From Bacteroides finegoldii DSM 17565 (GTDB lineage: Bacteria > Bacteroidota > Bacteroidia > Bacteroidales > Bacteroidaceae), in the NCBI RefSeq assembly GCF_000156195.1, contig NZ_GG688339.1, positions 419 through 40,669 on the forward strand: DNA of 40,251 bases, written 5' to 3'. This document shows positions 24,059-34,063 of this stretch, piece after piece. The position numbers were made by a program, and so were the translations under genes. The notes under the pieces were generated by a model. The model saw only the letters and a program-made list of their open reading frames with translations, ran no database searches and was not told where the DNA came from. The stretch's first letter is position 1, and the number at the start of each line of letters is the position of its first letter.

Positions 24059-24584
24059 TAACCTTTCCCCAAAGGAAGCCTCCTACACCTGCAGCTATGA
24101 TAATCCAGATGGGAGAGAAGCCCAATAGCCAGATAAGTAGTGCCGATACAACCGGAATCCACAGATTGTAACGATTGATTTTTGCAGACCGCCCCATAGT
24201 AAACGTAGGTGCGGCGATAAGCGCCACTACTGCCGGACGGATTCCTTTGAATATCCGTTCCACTATCGGATTATCTTTGAAGTTGTGGAAAAACAGGGCG
24301 ATGGTCAATATGATAATGAAAGATGGCAGAATCGTTCCCAGTGCCGTAACAATACTTCCCCGTATACCGCGCAATTTGTATCCTATAAAGATGGATATGT
24401 TGACTGCCAAAATGCCAGGAGCGGATTGAGAGATGGCCAGCAGGTCGATGAAGTCGTCCTGTGCAATCCATTTCCGTTTGGTTACGATTTCATTTTCAAT
24501 CAATGGCACCATCGCGTATCCTCCTCCGATGGTGAAGGCGCCTATTTTAAAAAAGATTCCAAATGATTCGAGATATATGTTCAT
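24042..24584 (-). CDS. Chromate transporter family protein, half-size (first of pair)
   Basis: The 180-residue membrane protein has FKIGAFTIGGGYAMVPLIENEIV and SAPGILAVNISIFIGY, paralogous to the corresponding stretches of the next gene. It has about six hydrophobic helices. The two half-size proteins presumably insert in opposite orientation and form one antiporter, as known for short CHR pairs. Its ATG overlaps the stop of the hybrid two-component gene by 4 bp, so translation of the transporter is tied to that of the sensor-regulator. Such coupling suggests a shared signal, not yet known. Confidence 0.88.
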   Translation of the reverse strand: MNIYLESFGIFFKIGAFTIGGGYAMVPLIENEIVTKRKWIAQDDFIDLLAISQSAPGILAVNISIFIGYKLRGIRGSIVTALGTILPSFIIILTIALFFHNFKDNPIVERIFKGIRPAVVALIAAPTFTMGRSAKINRYNLWIPVVSALLIWLLGFSPIWIIIAAGVGGFLWGKVKEVES

Positions 24585-27500
24585 TCTTCTTTTTCTCCTC
24601 CTTCCTTGTTGTCTTCTTTTTTCTCCTTAAAGTATTGGCTGGGACTCACGTTATAGTGTTTCTTGAATACTTCACGGAAATACTTGACATCATTGAATCC
24701 TGTCATTTCGGATATTTCAGTTATATTATGTACATTTTCTTTTAATAACTTTATGGCATGTTTCAGGCGAATCAGCCGGATGTAGTCACCCGGTGACTGG
24801 TCGGTAAGCGCTTTCAACTTGTTATAAAAACTAGTACGGCTCATGCCCATCAGGCTGGCGAGTACATCTACTGTGAGCGCAGGGTTGTCAATGTTGTCTT
24901 TTATATTCTTTCTGACATCTGCTATGAACTGCCAGTCGATGTCCTGGGAGTAGTTGATGTATTCTTCATCATCATCATTCTCTTCATCCTCCGAATCCAG
25001 GCTGGCATATTTGTTGCGTAGAAGTGCGCGATTAGCCAACAAGTTGGAGATGGTTGCTTTCAATATACCGATATTGAATGGCTTTAACACATATTCATCT
25101 GCCCCGATCCGCAGTCCGGAAAGAATATCTTTCTCATTATTCAGTGCGGTCAATAAGATAACGGGGATATGCGAGGTTTCGATATTGCTTTTGATAGCCT
25201 GACATAGTTCGTCACCTCGCATTTCCGGCATCATAATGTCCGAGATAACCAGATCTGGCTTATATTCGGGAATGACGGTCAATGCTTCTTTTCCGTTGGA
25301 ACATACTTGAATGAGGTGGTCTTCGGATAATGTTTGTGACAGATAATTGCGTAATTCATCATTATCTTCCACAATCAGAATACGTTGGCTCTTTTCTTTC
25401 TTTTCTTTTTTTTCTTCTTTTTGTGTATTCTCGTAAATTTCAGGTGCCGGGAGTGGAATGTCGTTGCTGCTTTTTGTTTCCGGACGCTGTTTGTTTGGCG
25501 TTGTCAAGTGTGCTTTGCGGTAACGTTTACTGTCTTTCGGGAAAGTTATCTTGATGATTGATCCCTGATTTTCGATACTTGACAAATTTATCTTTCCTTT
25601 ATGCAGCCGGACTAATTTCCAGACTAGCATAAGTCCGATACCACTGCCCGTCACTTTTGAGTTGATCGTGTTACTGCCACGGAAATGCAGTTTGAACAGT
25701 TTCTTTTGCTCATTGGCAGGAATTCCGATTCCCGTATCGCTGACTTCCACGCTCCACGAATCCGCAGCTTCTGAAACAAAGATTTGTACACTGCCATTTT
25801 CCGGTGTATACTTCAATGCGTTCGAAATGACGTTTTTGAGGATGGATTCCATCTTTTCCTTGTCGAACCACACATTCATGTATCTGAAATTACTCTCGTA
25901 GGTGAAGTTAATATGTTTAATATTGGCATATTGCTGGAATGCTCCATATATTTCGTTCATAAACGTATTTAGCTCATGTTCCGAAATGTACAGCTCGGAA
26001 GAATATACATCTGCCCTTTCGAAATTGATAAGATTAGTCGTAAGGCGCAATAGCGCATTCACATTACGCAGAGCTGTATTCATATTAGAAATTCCCTCTT
26101 TGCTCAGTTCTTCTTTTTCACGGAGTTCTTCCAAAGGTGCTTTGATCAGTGTCAATGGAGTACGGATATCATGTGCTGTATTGATAAAGAAATGGATCTT
26201 TTCATCAGAGACCTTACGTTGTTTTCTTAAAATTATAATACGCAATAAGACGGAAGCTATGAGAAATAGGATACCTGCATAAAACAACATTGCCCAGAAT
26301 GTTAACCAAAACGGCTGGTCAATAATAATATCGATGCTTCTTTCTTCAATAACGACGCGTTTGTCTTCATTAGAAATTGCACGTACCCTTAGGGTATATT
26401 CTCCGGGTGCGAGATTGGTATAGCGTATCGTACTTTCGGCTCCGGGTTTGCTCCATTCTTCATAGAAACCGTCTAACTTCCAGGAATATAGAATATTAGA
26501 AGGGTAGTCGTAGTTGATGGAAGAAACTTGTACAGAGAAAATATTCTGATTATATCCTAGTTCCAATGTTTTGATATCATTGATACTTTCTTTTAGCGGA
26601 GAGTGCTTGTCTCTCGGATAAACAGTCTGATAAAAGAGTTTGAAATCACTGAAAATCATTTTGGAAGAGTAATCTCTAGGCAATTTCATATCTTTATGAA
26701 ATTCGACAGCCCCTTCCGAACTACCAAAAACAAAGTGGTTGTTCTTACGTAAAACACCAGACAGCGCATTGAAATGCGTAGTCATTAATCCCATATCTTT
26801 AGTCCAGTTATAAAACTTCTTCTGTTGCGGATAAAAACTTGTTAGTCCGTTTTCCGTACCCATCAGTAATTCTTTGTCCGCATCTGATAATATGGTATAG
26901 ATATTATTGGATATCAGGGCACAATTCTCCGAGTAGTAATGAGTGAATAACTTTTGGGCAAAGTCGTAGATTAACAATCCCGAACCACTGGTTCCGATAT
27001 ATAACGAACCGTTCTTGGCTTGATATAAAGAATAGATATAGGTAGATTCCACCGGAAGTTTGATATGCTCGAATTTTCCGGATTCTTTATCCAGAAGATA
27101 TAGTCCTGTTGCACTACCTATCCACATACTATTGGCATCTTTCTCAGTAATGGCGGTAATGGAGTTCAGTCCTTGATAAAGTCGTACATTCTGCGTTTTC
27201 AGGTTGATACGTTTTAAGTTGTAGAATCCACCTGACCAGATATATCCTTGTGAGTCCATACGGATATCGCGAATATATTTGTCCGGTCGCATGACCCCTT
27301 CGCTATATAGCGGTGGCATGAAATAGCTGATTTGTAGAGACTTCTTGTCTATTTGGTATACTCCGGAGGAATATCCTCCTGCCCAGATTGTGCCGGGAGA
27401 TACTTCGCAGAGGGTAAGGAAGATGTGACTCTTGTTTGCCTGCGGTTTTTCAAAAGAACTGAGGACCGAACTCCATTGGCCGGTCTTTGAATTGAAGAAG

Positions 27501-28612
27501 CTGATACCATTGTTTGTTGCGAACCACAAATCTCCATCTCTGTCCTCAATGACTGCATTTACTTGGTCGTTGATTAAAGATTGTTTGTTGCCTATAGAAT
27601 GCTTAATCCATTTGTAGCTGGGGTAACGGTTATTCCGTATTGTAATCCCAATAGGGTAGTTTGCCAGCCAGATACGTTCTTCATCGTCTACATAAATGTC
27701 ATTGATACTGTTGCCGTTCATGCCATTATTACTGTTGTAGTCTGTGATGATATAAGGCTCCAGTAAGTAGTTTTCAGTATTTATTTTATGAACTCCTCCT
27801 CCGTCTGTGGCTACTAGCAATTCTTTGTCATTCAGAGGCTTGAATTGCGTGATACTGATATCTTTTAAATTGCGTTCCGGCTGTGTGACGGATTTGATAC
27901 TCATGTCGTAAACGAAAATTCCCCGTTGGAAAGTTCCGATAAATAGTTTCCCGATTTTTCTATCAAAATAGAGATCGATGACTTGAACTTTTTGATTTTC
28001 CAATTTGTCACAGTCGATAAGTTCCAAAGTGTTGTTTTCCAGTTTGGCATAGTGAACGCCCCTTTCCGTGCCAATAAAGAAATGAGATTTATCTATTTGT
28101 TCGATATCTGTGATTTCTTCTTTTATTTTATTCTTTATGTGACCGATCTGGCCGGTAGCTGTGTTGTAGAGGAAGATTGTTTCTTCATTGCATAGCCAGA
28201 TTTGTTTGTTTTCGTCAAGCCATGCAAAGCTGATAGGAGCAGGTAAATCGCGAAAGTTTTCTATCGGCAGCTTATAGACAAGTTCGAAGGTATCGTGAAG
28301 CTCATCGTATCGGAATATCTTTCCTTTTTTTCCGATTTCCCATAAGACTCCTTCTTGGTCGATGTATAGCCAGTTGAGATTTAACAGAGAATTCACTTCT
28401 ATGTCGCCATCCATCAGTTTATATTGTTTGAACTCTTTTCCGTTATAACGGTCGATTCCTTCGTGAGTGAGAAACCACATATAACCGATTTTGTCTTTTT
28501 GAATGCAGTAAACTCGCCGATTACTTAACCCATCTTCCACTCCAAGATATTGATACGTCTGAGCGACACAGGTTAGAGGAAACAATAATAATAGAAAAAT
28601 CCATTTTTTCAT
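24581..28612 (-). CDS. Hybrid two-component system, propeller-sensor type
   Basis: The 1343-residue protein has all parts of a Bacteroides HTCS. A signal peptide ends VAQ (about 18), and two seven-bladed propellers of reg_prop repeats run to about 690 (for example DRDGDLWFATNNGISFF). A Y_Y_Y domain lies at about 700-765 and a membrane helix at 772-794. The kinase has His814 (NTAHDIRTPL) and Asp959 (SDTGIGIP). A lysine/glutamate-rich linker, a receiver with Asp1125 (SDIMMPE), an AraC domain at about 1240-1335 and a charged tail follow. All catalytic residues appear intact. HTCS normally control polysaccharide-use loci. Here no susC/susD is present; instead it is first in an operon with two chromate-type transporters. 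The ligand is unknown. Confidence 0.95.
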   Translation of the reverse strand: MKKWIFLLLLFPLTCVAQTYQYLGVEDGLSNRRVYCIQKDKIGYMWFLTHEGIDRYNGKEFKQYKLMDGDIEVNSLLNLNWLYIDQEGVLWEIGKKGKIFRYDELHDTFELVYKLPIENFRDLPAPISFAWLDENKQIWLCNEETIFLYNTATGQIGHIKNKIKEEITDIEQIDKSHFFIGTERGVHYAKLENNTLELIDCDKLENQKVQVIDLYFDRKIGKLFIGTFQRGIFVYDMSIKSVTQPERNLKDISITQFKPLNDKELLVATDGGGVHKINTENYLLEPYIITDYNSNNGMNGNSINDIYVDDEERIWLANYPIGITIRNNRYPSYKWIKHSIGNKQSLINDQVNAVIEDRDGDLWFATNNGISFFNSKTGQWSSVLSSFEKPQANKSHIFLTLCEVSPGTIWAGGYSSGVYQIDKKSLQISYFMPPLYSEGVMRPDKYIRDIRMDSQGYIWSGGFYNLKRINLKTQNVRLYQGLNSITAITEKDANSMWIGSATGLYLLDKESGKFEHIKLPVESTYIYSLYQAKNGSLYIGTSGSGLLIYDFAQKLFTHYYSENCALISNNIYTILSDADKELLMGTENGLTSFYPQQKKFYNWTKDMGLMTTHFNALSGVLRKNNHFVFGSSEGAVEFHKDMKLPRDYSSKMIFSDFKLFYQTVYPRDKHSPLKESINDIKTLELGYNQNIFSVQVSSINYDYPSNILYSWKLDGFYEEWSKPGAESTIRYTNLAPGEYTLRVRAISNEDKRVVIEERSIDIIIDQPFWLTFWAMLFYAGILFLIASVLLRIIILRKQRKVSDEKIHFFINTAHDIRTPLTLIKAPLEELREKEELSKEGISNMNTALRNVNALLRLTTNLINFERADVYSSELYISEHELNTFMNEIYGAFQQYANIKHINFTYESNFRYMNVWFDKEKMESILKNVISNALKYTPENGSVQIFVSEAADSWSVEVSDTGIGIPANEQKKLFKLHFRGSNTINSKVTGSGIGLMLVWKLVRLHKGKINLSSIENQGSIIKITFPKDSKRYRKAHLTTPNKQRPETKSSNDIPLPAPEIYENTQKEEKKEKKEKSQRILIVEDNDELRNYLSQTLSEDHLIQVCSNGKEALTVIPEYKPDLVISDIMMPEMRGDELCQAIKSNIETSHIPVILLTALNNEKDILSGLRIGADEYVLKPFNIGILKATISNLLANRALLRNKYASLDSEDEENDDDEEYINYSQDIDWQFIADVRKNIKDNIDNPALTVDVLASLMGMSRTSFYNKLKALTDQSPGDYIRLIRLKHAIKLLKENVHNITEISEMTGFNDVKYFREVFKKHYNVSPSQYFKEKKEDNKEGGEKEE

Positions 28613-28666
28613 GTGAAAGGACTTTTAAGGGTTATTGAATCTTATTCTAGAGGAGGAAAAGTTTGA

Positions 28667-28697
28667 CAAAATTAGGAAGAATTTTCGATATAACAAA
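28667..28697 (-). promoter_or_regulatory. Promoter of the HTCS-chromate transporter operon
   Basis: On the minus strand TTTG (28697-28694), a 19-nt spacer and TAATTTTG (28674-28667) match the consensus. The transcript starts near 28660, about 48 nt before the ATG at 28612. The sensor and both transporters are probably transcribed from here. Confidence 0.75.
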
Positions 28698-28831
28698 ATT
28701 TTGGATAAAGATAACGTGGATCTCAAATATCTGGCGGATCAGTTGTTCTATTGCTGTTTGTATATGTTGCTTATTTCAGAGAATTAAGTTGCAGAAAACA
28801 GGAATTAAGTTAGAGCGGGAAGCAGAAGGAG

Positions 28832-28865
28832 AAAAAAGAGAGTGTATCAGAACTGACACACTCTC
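28832..28865 (-). terminator. Intrinsic terminator of purL
   Basis: GAGAGTGT and ACACTCTC, with TCAG/CTGA inside, form a long stem (28838-28865). On the minus strand it is followed by six T residues (28837-28832). It lies 28 bp past the purL stop. Confidence 0.88.
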
Positions 28866-28893
28866 TTTGTGGCATAAAATTTTAAAGGACTGT

Positions 28894-31800
28894 TTATTTC
28901 ATTTTTGTCTCAATCCACTTGTGGGCATTGACAAATGCTTCTATCCATGGAGTTACCTGATCGCTGTTTTTACGATCGGTCGGATAACAACCGTTTTGCC
29001 ACGGGAAGATAGAACGTTCCAAGTGAGGCATGATAGCCAGGTGACGGCCGTCTGCACTAGCCAATGCTGCGACAGAATAGTCGGAACCGTTCGGGTTAGC
29101 CGGATATTCATCATAGCTATACTTCGCTACTACATTATATTTATCCTCATCGTATGGCAAAGAGAACTTTCCTTCACCATGGGCCACCCAAATACCTAGT
29201 TTGCTACCACTTAGAGAACCGAACATTACACTGCGGTTTGTCGGTATGGTAAGGCCGAGGAAGCGTGACTCAAATTTATGTGAATCGTTGTGCAACATCT
29301 TGCCTTTTTTCTCCAGTTCAGGATTGATAAGGTTGAGCTCCATCATTAACTGACAACCGTTACAAACGCCCAATGATAAGGTGTCTTCACGTGCATAATA
29401 TTTATCCAATGCTTCTTTTGCTTTAGGATTGAATAAGAATGCACCCGCCCATCCTTTGGCGGAACCAAGCACATCAGAGTTGGAGAAACCACCACAGTAA
29501 ACAATCATGTTTACATCTTCCAGTGTTTCACGTCCACTGATAAGGTCGGTCATTGTAACGTCTTTCACATCGAAGCCTGCCAAGTAGAGTGAATAAGCCA
29601 TTTCACGTTCGCCATTTGTACCCTTTTCACGGATGATGGCGGCACGGATACCGCTTGGAGTACGACGGTCCGGAGTAATGCCATATTGAGAAAGCTTACC
29701 TTTGAATTCCGGCATAAATGCGAATTCTACAGGTTGCATCTTGTAGTTCTCGAAACGTTTCTTGGCGCAACCGTTCATAGACTGTTTGCGGTCGAGCAGG
29801 TAAGAGGAAGAATACCAGACATCACGCATATAATCGATGCCGAACTGGTAGGTGGCATCGTTCTTGGATACCAGAATGTGACGTTCGTCAGTCGGTTTAC
29901 CCAATTTCACGAAACCTATACCTGCATCTTCCAGAATCTTCTTCACTTCATTCTTATGCTTGTCGCTGATCTGGATAACGATACCCGGATTTTCTGCAAA
30001 CAGAATCTTAACGATATCCTGTTCCTTCATATTGTCAAGGCTGATTTCCATACCGCCTTCTACGTTAGAGAAACACATTTCGAGCAATGTGGTAATCAAA
30101 CCACCGGCAGATATATCGTGTCCTGCAAGAATCAGTCCTTTGTTGACAAGTTCCTGTACGGCAAGGAATGCATCGCGGAAATATTCAGCGTCCTGTACGC
30201 AAGGTACATCATCGCCTACTTTACCCAGAGATTGGGCGAAAGCCGAACCACCCAGTTTCAGTTCATCGAAGCTGAAGTCGATATGATAAAGTGTAGTCTT
30301 TTCATTGTTAACCAATACCGGAGATACAACTTTCTTTACGTCGGAAACTTCGCCGCCTGCAGAAACAATCACTGTTCCCGGAGAAATAACTTTCTCACCG
30401 TTAGGATACTTCTGTGTCATAGACAGAGAGTCTTTTCCGGTAGGAACATTGATCTGTAGCGCACAGCAGAAATCGCTTAATGCTTTAACAGCTGTGTAAA
30501 GACGGGCATCCTCACCCTCTTGAGAGCGGCAAGGCCACATCCAGTTGGCAGACAGAGAAATGCTGTCCATGCCTTCTGCCATTGGAGCCCAAACCAGATT
30601 GGTCAGCGCTTCGGATACGGAAAGGATAGAGCCGGCAGCCGGATCGGCTAATGCTGCCTGCGGAGCATGTCCGATAGAGGTAGCGATACCTTTTTCGCCA
30701 CGGTAGTCGAGTGCTACGACACCACAGTCGCTCAACGGCAACTGAAGTTCACCCTGACATTGCTGACGAGCTACTTTGCCTGTTACCGAACGGTCTACCT
30801 TATTCGTCAACCAGTCTTTGCAAGCTACAGCCTCAAGCTGCAATACATTCGTCAGATATTCATGAAGTTTAGGCAATTCATATTTCGGCATTTCGTAATG
30901 ACGTTCCACTGTTTTGTCTACCATGTATGTCTTGGGAGAAGAACCGAACATTTGTTCTACGGCAAGGTCGAACGGACGCACGCCGTCAGCTTGTTGGAAA
31001 GCGAAACGATGATCACCGGTTGTTTCACCGACTACGTACATCGGAGCACGTTCACGTTCGGCAATCTTACGTACGTGTTCGATTGCTTCTTCTTTTATCA
31101 GCAGGCCCATACGTTCCTGACTTTCATTAGCAATGATTTCTTTGGCTGATAATGTCTTGTCGCCGATAGGCAATTTGCTCATGTCGATCAATCCACCGCA
31201 TTCTTCTACCAATTCGGACAGGCAGTTGACGTGTCCGGCCGAACCGTGGTCGTGGATAGAAACTACCGGATTCACGTCTTCTTCGCAAAGAGCGCGTACT
31301 ACGTTATTGGCACGTTTTTGCATTTCGGCGTTGGCACGTTGTACTGCATTCAATTCGATACCGCTACTGTAACGGCCTGTATCGACTGAAGAAACAGAAC
31401 CGCCACCCAGTCCGATGCGATAGTTATCACCACCGATGACCACAACTTTATTTCCTGCTTCGGGAGCTCCCTTCAAACAGTCGCGTTGCGTACCGTAGCC
31501 TATACCACCGGCAAGCATGATTACTTTGTCGTAACCATAAACTTCCTTATTCTCTGTGTGCTCGAAAGTCAGCACCGAACCGCAGATTAACGGTTGACCG
31601 AACTTGTTGCCAAAGTCGGAAGCACCATTGGAAGCCTTGATAAGAATCTGTTCGGGAGTCTGGTATAGCCATTTGCGTACCGGAAGGATTTCTTCCCATT
31701 CGCGTCCCTCTTCCGTGCGTGGGTAAGAAGTCATGTAGACAGCAGTACCTGCAATCGGCCAAGAGCCTTTACCACCACCCATACGGTCGCGGATTTCACC

Positions 31801-32598
31801 TCCTGTACCGGTAGATGCGCCATTGAACGGTTCTACGGTTGTCGGGAAATTATGTGTTTCCGCTTTCAGTGAGATAACGCTTTTGATATCCTTTATTTGG
31901 AAATAATCAGGTTTGGAGTGATCTGCCGGAGCAAACTGTTCCACAACCGGACCTTCAGCGAAGGCTACATTATCTTTATAAGCGGAGATGATTTTGTTCG
32001 GATTTTCCTGTGTGGTTTTTTTAATCATCTGGAACAGGGAAGATTCCTGTTCTACACCGTCGATGATGAACGTTCCGCCGAAAATTTTGTGGCGGCAGTG
32101 CTCGGAGTTGATTTGTGCAAAACCGAAAACTTCAGAGTCGGTTAACTTACGGCCGAGATCGTTTTCTACTTTCTTCAGGTAGTCCATTTCTTCTTTAGAA
32201 AGTGCCAGACCTTCTTTTTCGTTATACACTTCGAGATCTTCGATGTAAATGATCGGCTCCGGCTGACGGTTGGTTGTGAATACGTTCTGGTCGAGTCCTT
32301 TGTACATACGTTGGAGCATCGGGTCATGATCGGCATTTTCGTCCTTAACAGGGAAGTATTCCTCGATGCGGCTGATGCCTTCAAGCCCCATGTTTTGGGT
32401 GATTTCTACAGCGTTTGTACTCCAAGGAGTGATCATTTCGCGGCGCGGACCAACGAAACAGCCTTTCAGGTTTTCTTCACTTTCCATCACGGCTTCGCCA
32501 AAAAGCCAGCAGAGTTTATTACTTTCGTCAGGGGTGAGCTGATGGTTGCTCTCTACGGCAATCACGCTCTTGGAAGGGGTTCTGAAAAAAAGAATCAT
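28894..32598 (-). CDS. purL: Phosphoribosylformylglycinamidine synthase, single-chain
   Basis: The 1234-residue enzyme makes FGAM from FGAR, glutamine and ATP in purine synthesis. It is the large single-chain form. The FGAM-synthase core includes FAQINSEHCRHKIF and KAETHNFPTTVEPFNGASTGTGGEIRDRMGGG, and a second AIR-synthase-like half follows (SLSMTQKYPNG region). The C-terminal class I glutaminase has nucleophile Cys1079 in GVCNGCQ. The length is slightly under the 1295 residues of enterobacterial PurL. Start at 32598 with a leader of about 70 nt from the -7 element at 32676-32683. No known purine riboswitch is seen in this leader. Confidence 0.96.
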   Translation of the reverse strand: MILFFRTPSKSVIAVESNHQLTPDESNKLCWLFGEAVMESEENLKGCFVGPRREMITPWSTNAVEITQNMGLEGISRIEEYFPVKDENADHDPMLQRMYKGLDQNVFTTNRQPEPIIYIEDLEVYNEKEGLALSKEEMDYLKKVENDLGRKLTDSEVFGFAQINSEHCRHKIFGGTFIIDGVEQESSLFQMIKKTTQENPNKIISAYKDNVAFAEGPVVEQFAPADHSKPDYFQIKDIKSVISLKAETHNFPTTVEPFNGASTGTGGEIRDRMGGGKGSWPIAGTAVYMTSYPRTEEGREWEEILPVRKWLYQTPEQILIKASNGASDFGNKFGQPLICGSVLTFEHTENKEVYGYDKVIMLAGGIGYGTQRDCLKGAPEAGNKVVVIGGDNYRIGLGGGSVSSVDTGRYSSGIELNAVQRANAEMQKRANNVVRALCEEDVNPVVSIHDHGSAGHVNCLSELVEECGGLIDMSKLPIGDKTLSAKEIIANESQERMGLLIKEEAIEHVRKIAERERAPMYVVGETTGDHRFAFQQADGVRPFDLAVEQMFGSSPKTYMVDKTVERHYEMPKYELPKLHEYLTNVLQLEAVACKDWLTNKVDRSVTGKVARQQCQGELQLPLSDCGVVALDYRGEKGIATSIGHAPQAALADPAAGSILSVSEALTNLVWAPMAEGMDSISLSANWMWPCRSQEGEDARLYTAVKALSDFCCALQINVPTGKDSLSMTQKYPNGEKVISPGTVIVSAGGEVSDVKKVVSPVLVNNEKTTLYHIDFSFDELKLGGSAFAQSLGKVGDDVPCVQDAEYFRDAFLAVQELVNKGLILAGHDISAGGLITTLLEMCFSNVEGGMEISLDNMKEQDIVKILFAENPGIVIQISDKHKNEVKKILEDAGIGFVKLGKPTDERHILVSKNDATYQFGIDYMRDVWYSSSYLLDRKQSMNGCAKKRFENYKMQPVEFAFMPEFKGKLSQYGITPDRRTPSGIRAAIIREKGTNGEREMAYSLYLAGFDVKDVTMTDLISGRETLEDVNMIVYCGGFSNSDVLGSAKGWAGAFLFNPKAKEALDKYYAREDTLSLGVCNGCQLMMELNLINPELEKKGKMLHNDSHKFESRFLGLTIPTNRSVMFGSLSGSKLGIWVAHGEGKFSLPYDEDKYNVVAKYSYDEYPANPNGSDYSVAALASADGRHLAIMPHLERSIFPWQNGCYPTDRKNSDQVTPWIEAFVNAHKWIETKMK

Positions 32599-32675
32599 GT
32601 CTTATATATATGATTTTATGATTTGCCATTTTATAATTGAAGTCTCTGTAGAAGAAACTCTTCTCTTTTGCGCCA

Positions 32676-32683
32676 CAAAGATA
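32676..32683 (-). promoter_or_regulatory. -7 element of purL
   Basis: The minus strand reads TATCTTTG, a full match to TAnnTTTG, placing the transcript start near 32669. The -33 position lacks TTTG, so control by an additional factor is possible. Confidence 0.55.
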
Positions 32684-32853
32684 ATTAATTTCATTGGTGG
32701 TAGGAAAAAAAAGAAGAATAAATTCCAATCGTATATTTAATATGTATATTTCCGATATGCAGTTTTACTTGTTGTTAGTATATTCTTGATTCTTGTGTGG
32801 AAAAAACGTTAATATCCTATCCCCATATCATAAAAAAGTGCGATATTTGCGAC

Positions 32854-33507
32854 ATGATTCAGATAGAGACAATATTCGATATAATAGTTAAAGGCTTTAT
32901 TATTGGCGTTGTTGTGTCCGCACCTCTCGGTCCGGTGGGCGTGCTGTGTATTCAAAGGACCTTGAATAAGGGACGCTGGTATGGCTTTGTAACAGGGCTG
33001 GGAGCTTCCTTGAGTGATATAGCATACGCTTTGCTTACCGGTTATGGCATGAGTTTTGTATTTGATTATATCAATAAGAATATTTTCTATTTGCAGCTGT
33101 TGGGGAGTATTATGCTACTCCTTTTTGGTATATATACCTTTCGGAGTAATCCGGTACAATCCATTCGTCCGGCTTCGTCGAATAAAGGTTCCTATTTTCA
33201 TAATTTCATTACCGCTTTTTTTGTAACACTTTCCAACCCATTAATTATATTCCTGTTTATCGGACTTTTTGCCCGTTTTGCATTTGTGCAGCCGGGTGTA
33301 TTGGTGTTTGAAGAAATTACGGGATATTTTGCCATAGCTATGGGGGCTTTGACGTGGTGGCTCGGAATCACTTATTTTGTGAATAAGGTACGTACAAAAT
33401 TCAATTTGCGCGGTATCTGGATACTAAACCGGGTTATTGGCAGTATTGTGATGCTGGCGTCTGTAGCCGGACTGGTTTATACATTGCTGGGAGAGTCACT
33501 TTATTAA
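32854..33507 (+). CDS. LysE/RhtB-family amino acid exporter
   Basis: The 217-residue inner-membrane protein has about six helices. The LysE-family start is recognisable (GVVVSAPLGPVGVLCIQRTLNKGRW), followed by GFVTGLGASLSDIAYALL. Proteins of this family export amino acids or similar small metabolites; the substrate here is not known. The ATG at 32854 is chosen over an earlier in-frame ATG at 32797, which would add a non-family extension before MIQIETIF. It heads a four-gene operon (spacers 10, 0 and 2 bp). No ribosome-binding site or convincing promoter is visible: GATATTTG at 32842 is too close to the ATG. Confidence 0.85.
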   Translation: MIQIETIFDIIVKGFIIGVVVSAPLGPVGVLCIQRTLNKGRWYGFVTGLGASLSDIAYALLTGYGMSFVFDYINKNIFYLQLLGSIMLLLFGIYTFRSNPVQSIRPASSNKGSYFHNFITAFFVTLSNPLIIFLFIGLFARFAFVQPGVLVFEEITGYFAIAMGALTWWLGITYFVNKVRTKFNLRGIWILNRVIGSIVMLASVAGLVYTLLGESLY

Positions 33508-33517
33508 GAAATAGCTT

Positions 33518-34063
33518 ATGAATCAGATAGCACAACAACTGAAAGAAAAGAATATTGCCGAATACCTTATATATATGTGGCAGGAGGAAGATCTGGTCCG
33601 CGCCAATCATTGTGAACCGGAGGAAATCGAAGCGAATGTGATTGCCCGCTATCCGGAAGACCAACGGCCTGCCATGAGAGAGTGGTATGGAAATCTGATA
33701 ACGATGATGGGTGAAGAAGGTGTTCGTGAAAAAGGACATCTGCAGATTAATAAAAATGTAATTATCAATTTGACTGAATTGCATAATGCATTGACTTCTT
33801 CTCCTAAATTTCCTTTTTATAGTGCCGCATATTTTAAGGCATTACCATTTATCGTAGAATTGCGAAATAAGAACGGTAAGAAAGAAGAGCCCGAATTGGA
33901 AACTTGCTTTGAGGCATTGTATGGTGTGTTTTTGCTTCGTCTTCAGAAAAAAACGATTAGCGAAGGCACTGTAAAAGCAGTGGAAGCTATTACTAGTTTC
34001 TTGTCTATGTTGGCGAACTATTATGATAAAGACCGCAAAGGTGAATTAAAATTGGACGAATAA
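33518..34063 (+). CDS. DUF4924 family protein
   Basis: The 181-residue soluble protein matches the Bacteroidota DUF4924 pattern. It starts MNQIAQQLKEKNIAEYLIYM and contains a charged helical middle part and INLTELHNALTSSPKFPFYS. It is probably all-helical and lacks signal peptide or membrane segments. The stop is directly followed by the rfbD ATG, so it is firmly in the operon. Function is unknown; co-occurrence with rfbD and prfC is the only hint. Confidence 0.82.
   Translation: MNQIAQQLKEKNIAEYLIYMWQEEDLVRANHCEPEEIEANVIARYPEDQRPAMREWYGNLITMMGEEGVREKGHLQINKNVIINLTELHNALTSSPKFPFYSAAYFKALPFIVELRNKNGKKEEPELETCFEALYGVFLLRLQKKTISEGTVKAVEAITSFLSMLANYYDKDRKGELKLDE

Noticed and set aside
32842..32849. 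GATATTTG as -7 element of the LysE exporter gene
   Set aside because: It would start transcription at or after the ATG at 32854 and has a mismatch in the TA; a leaderless transcript is possible but unsupported.
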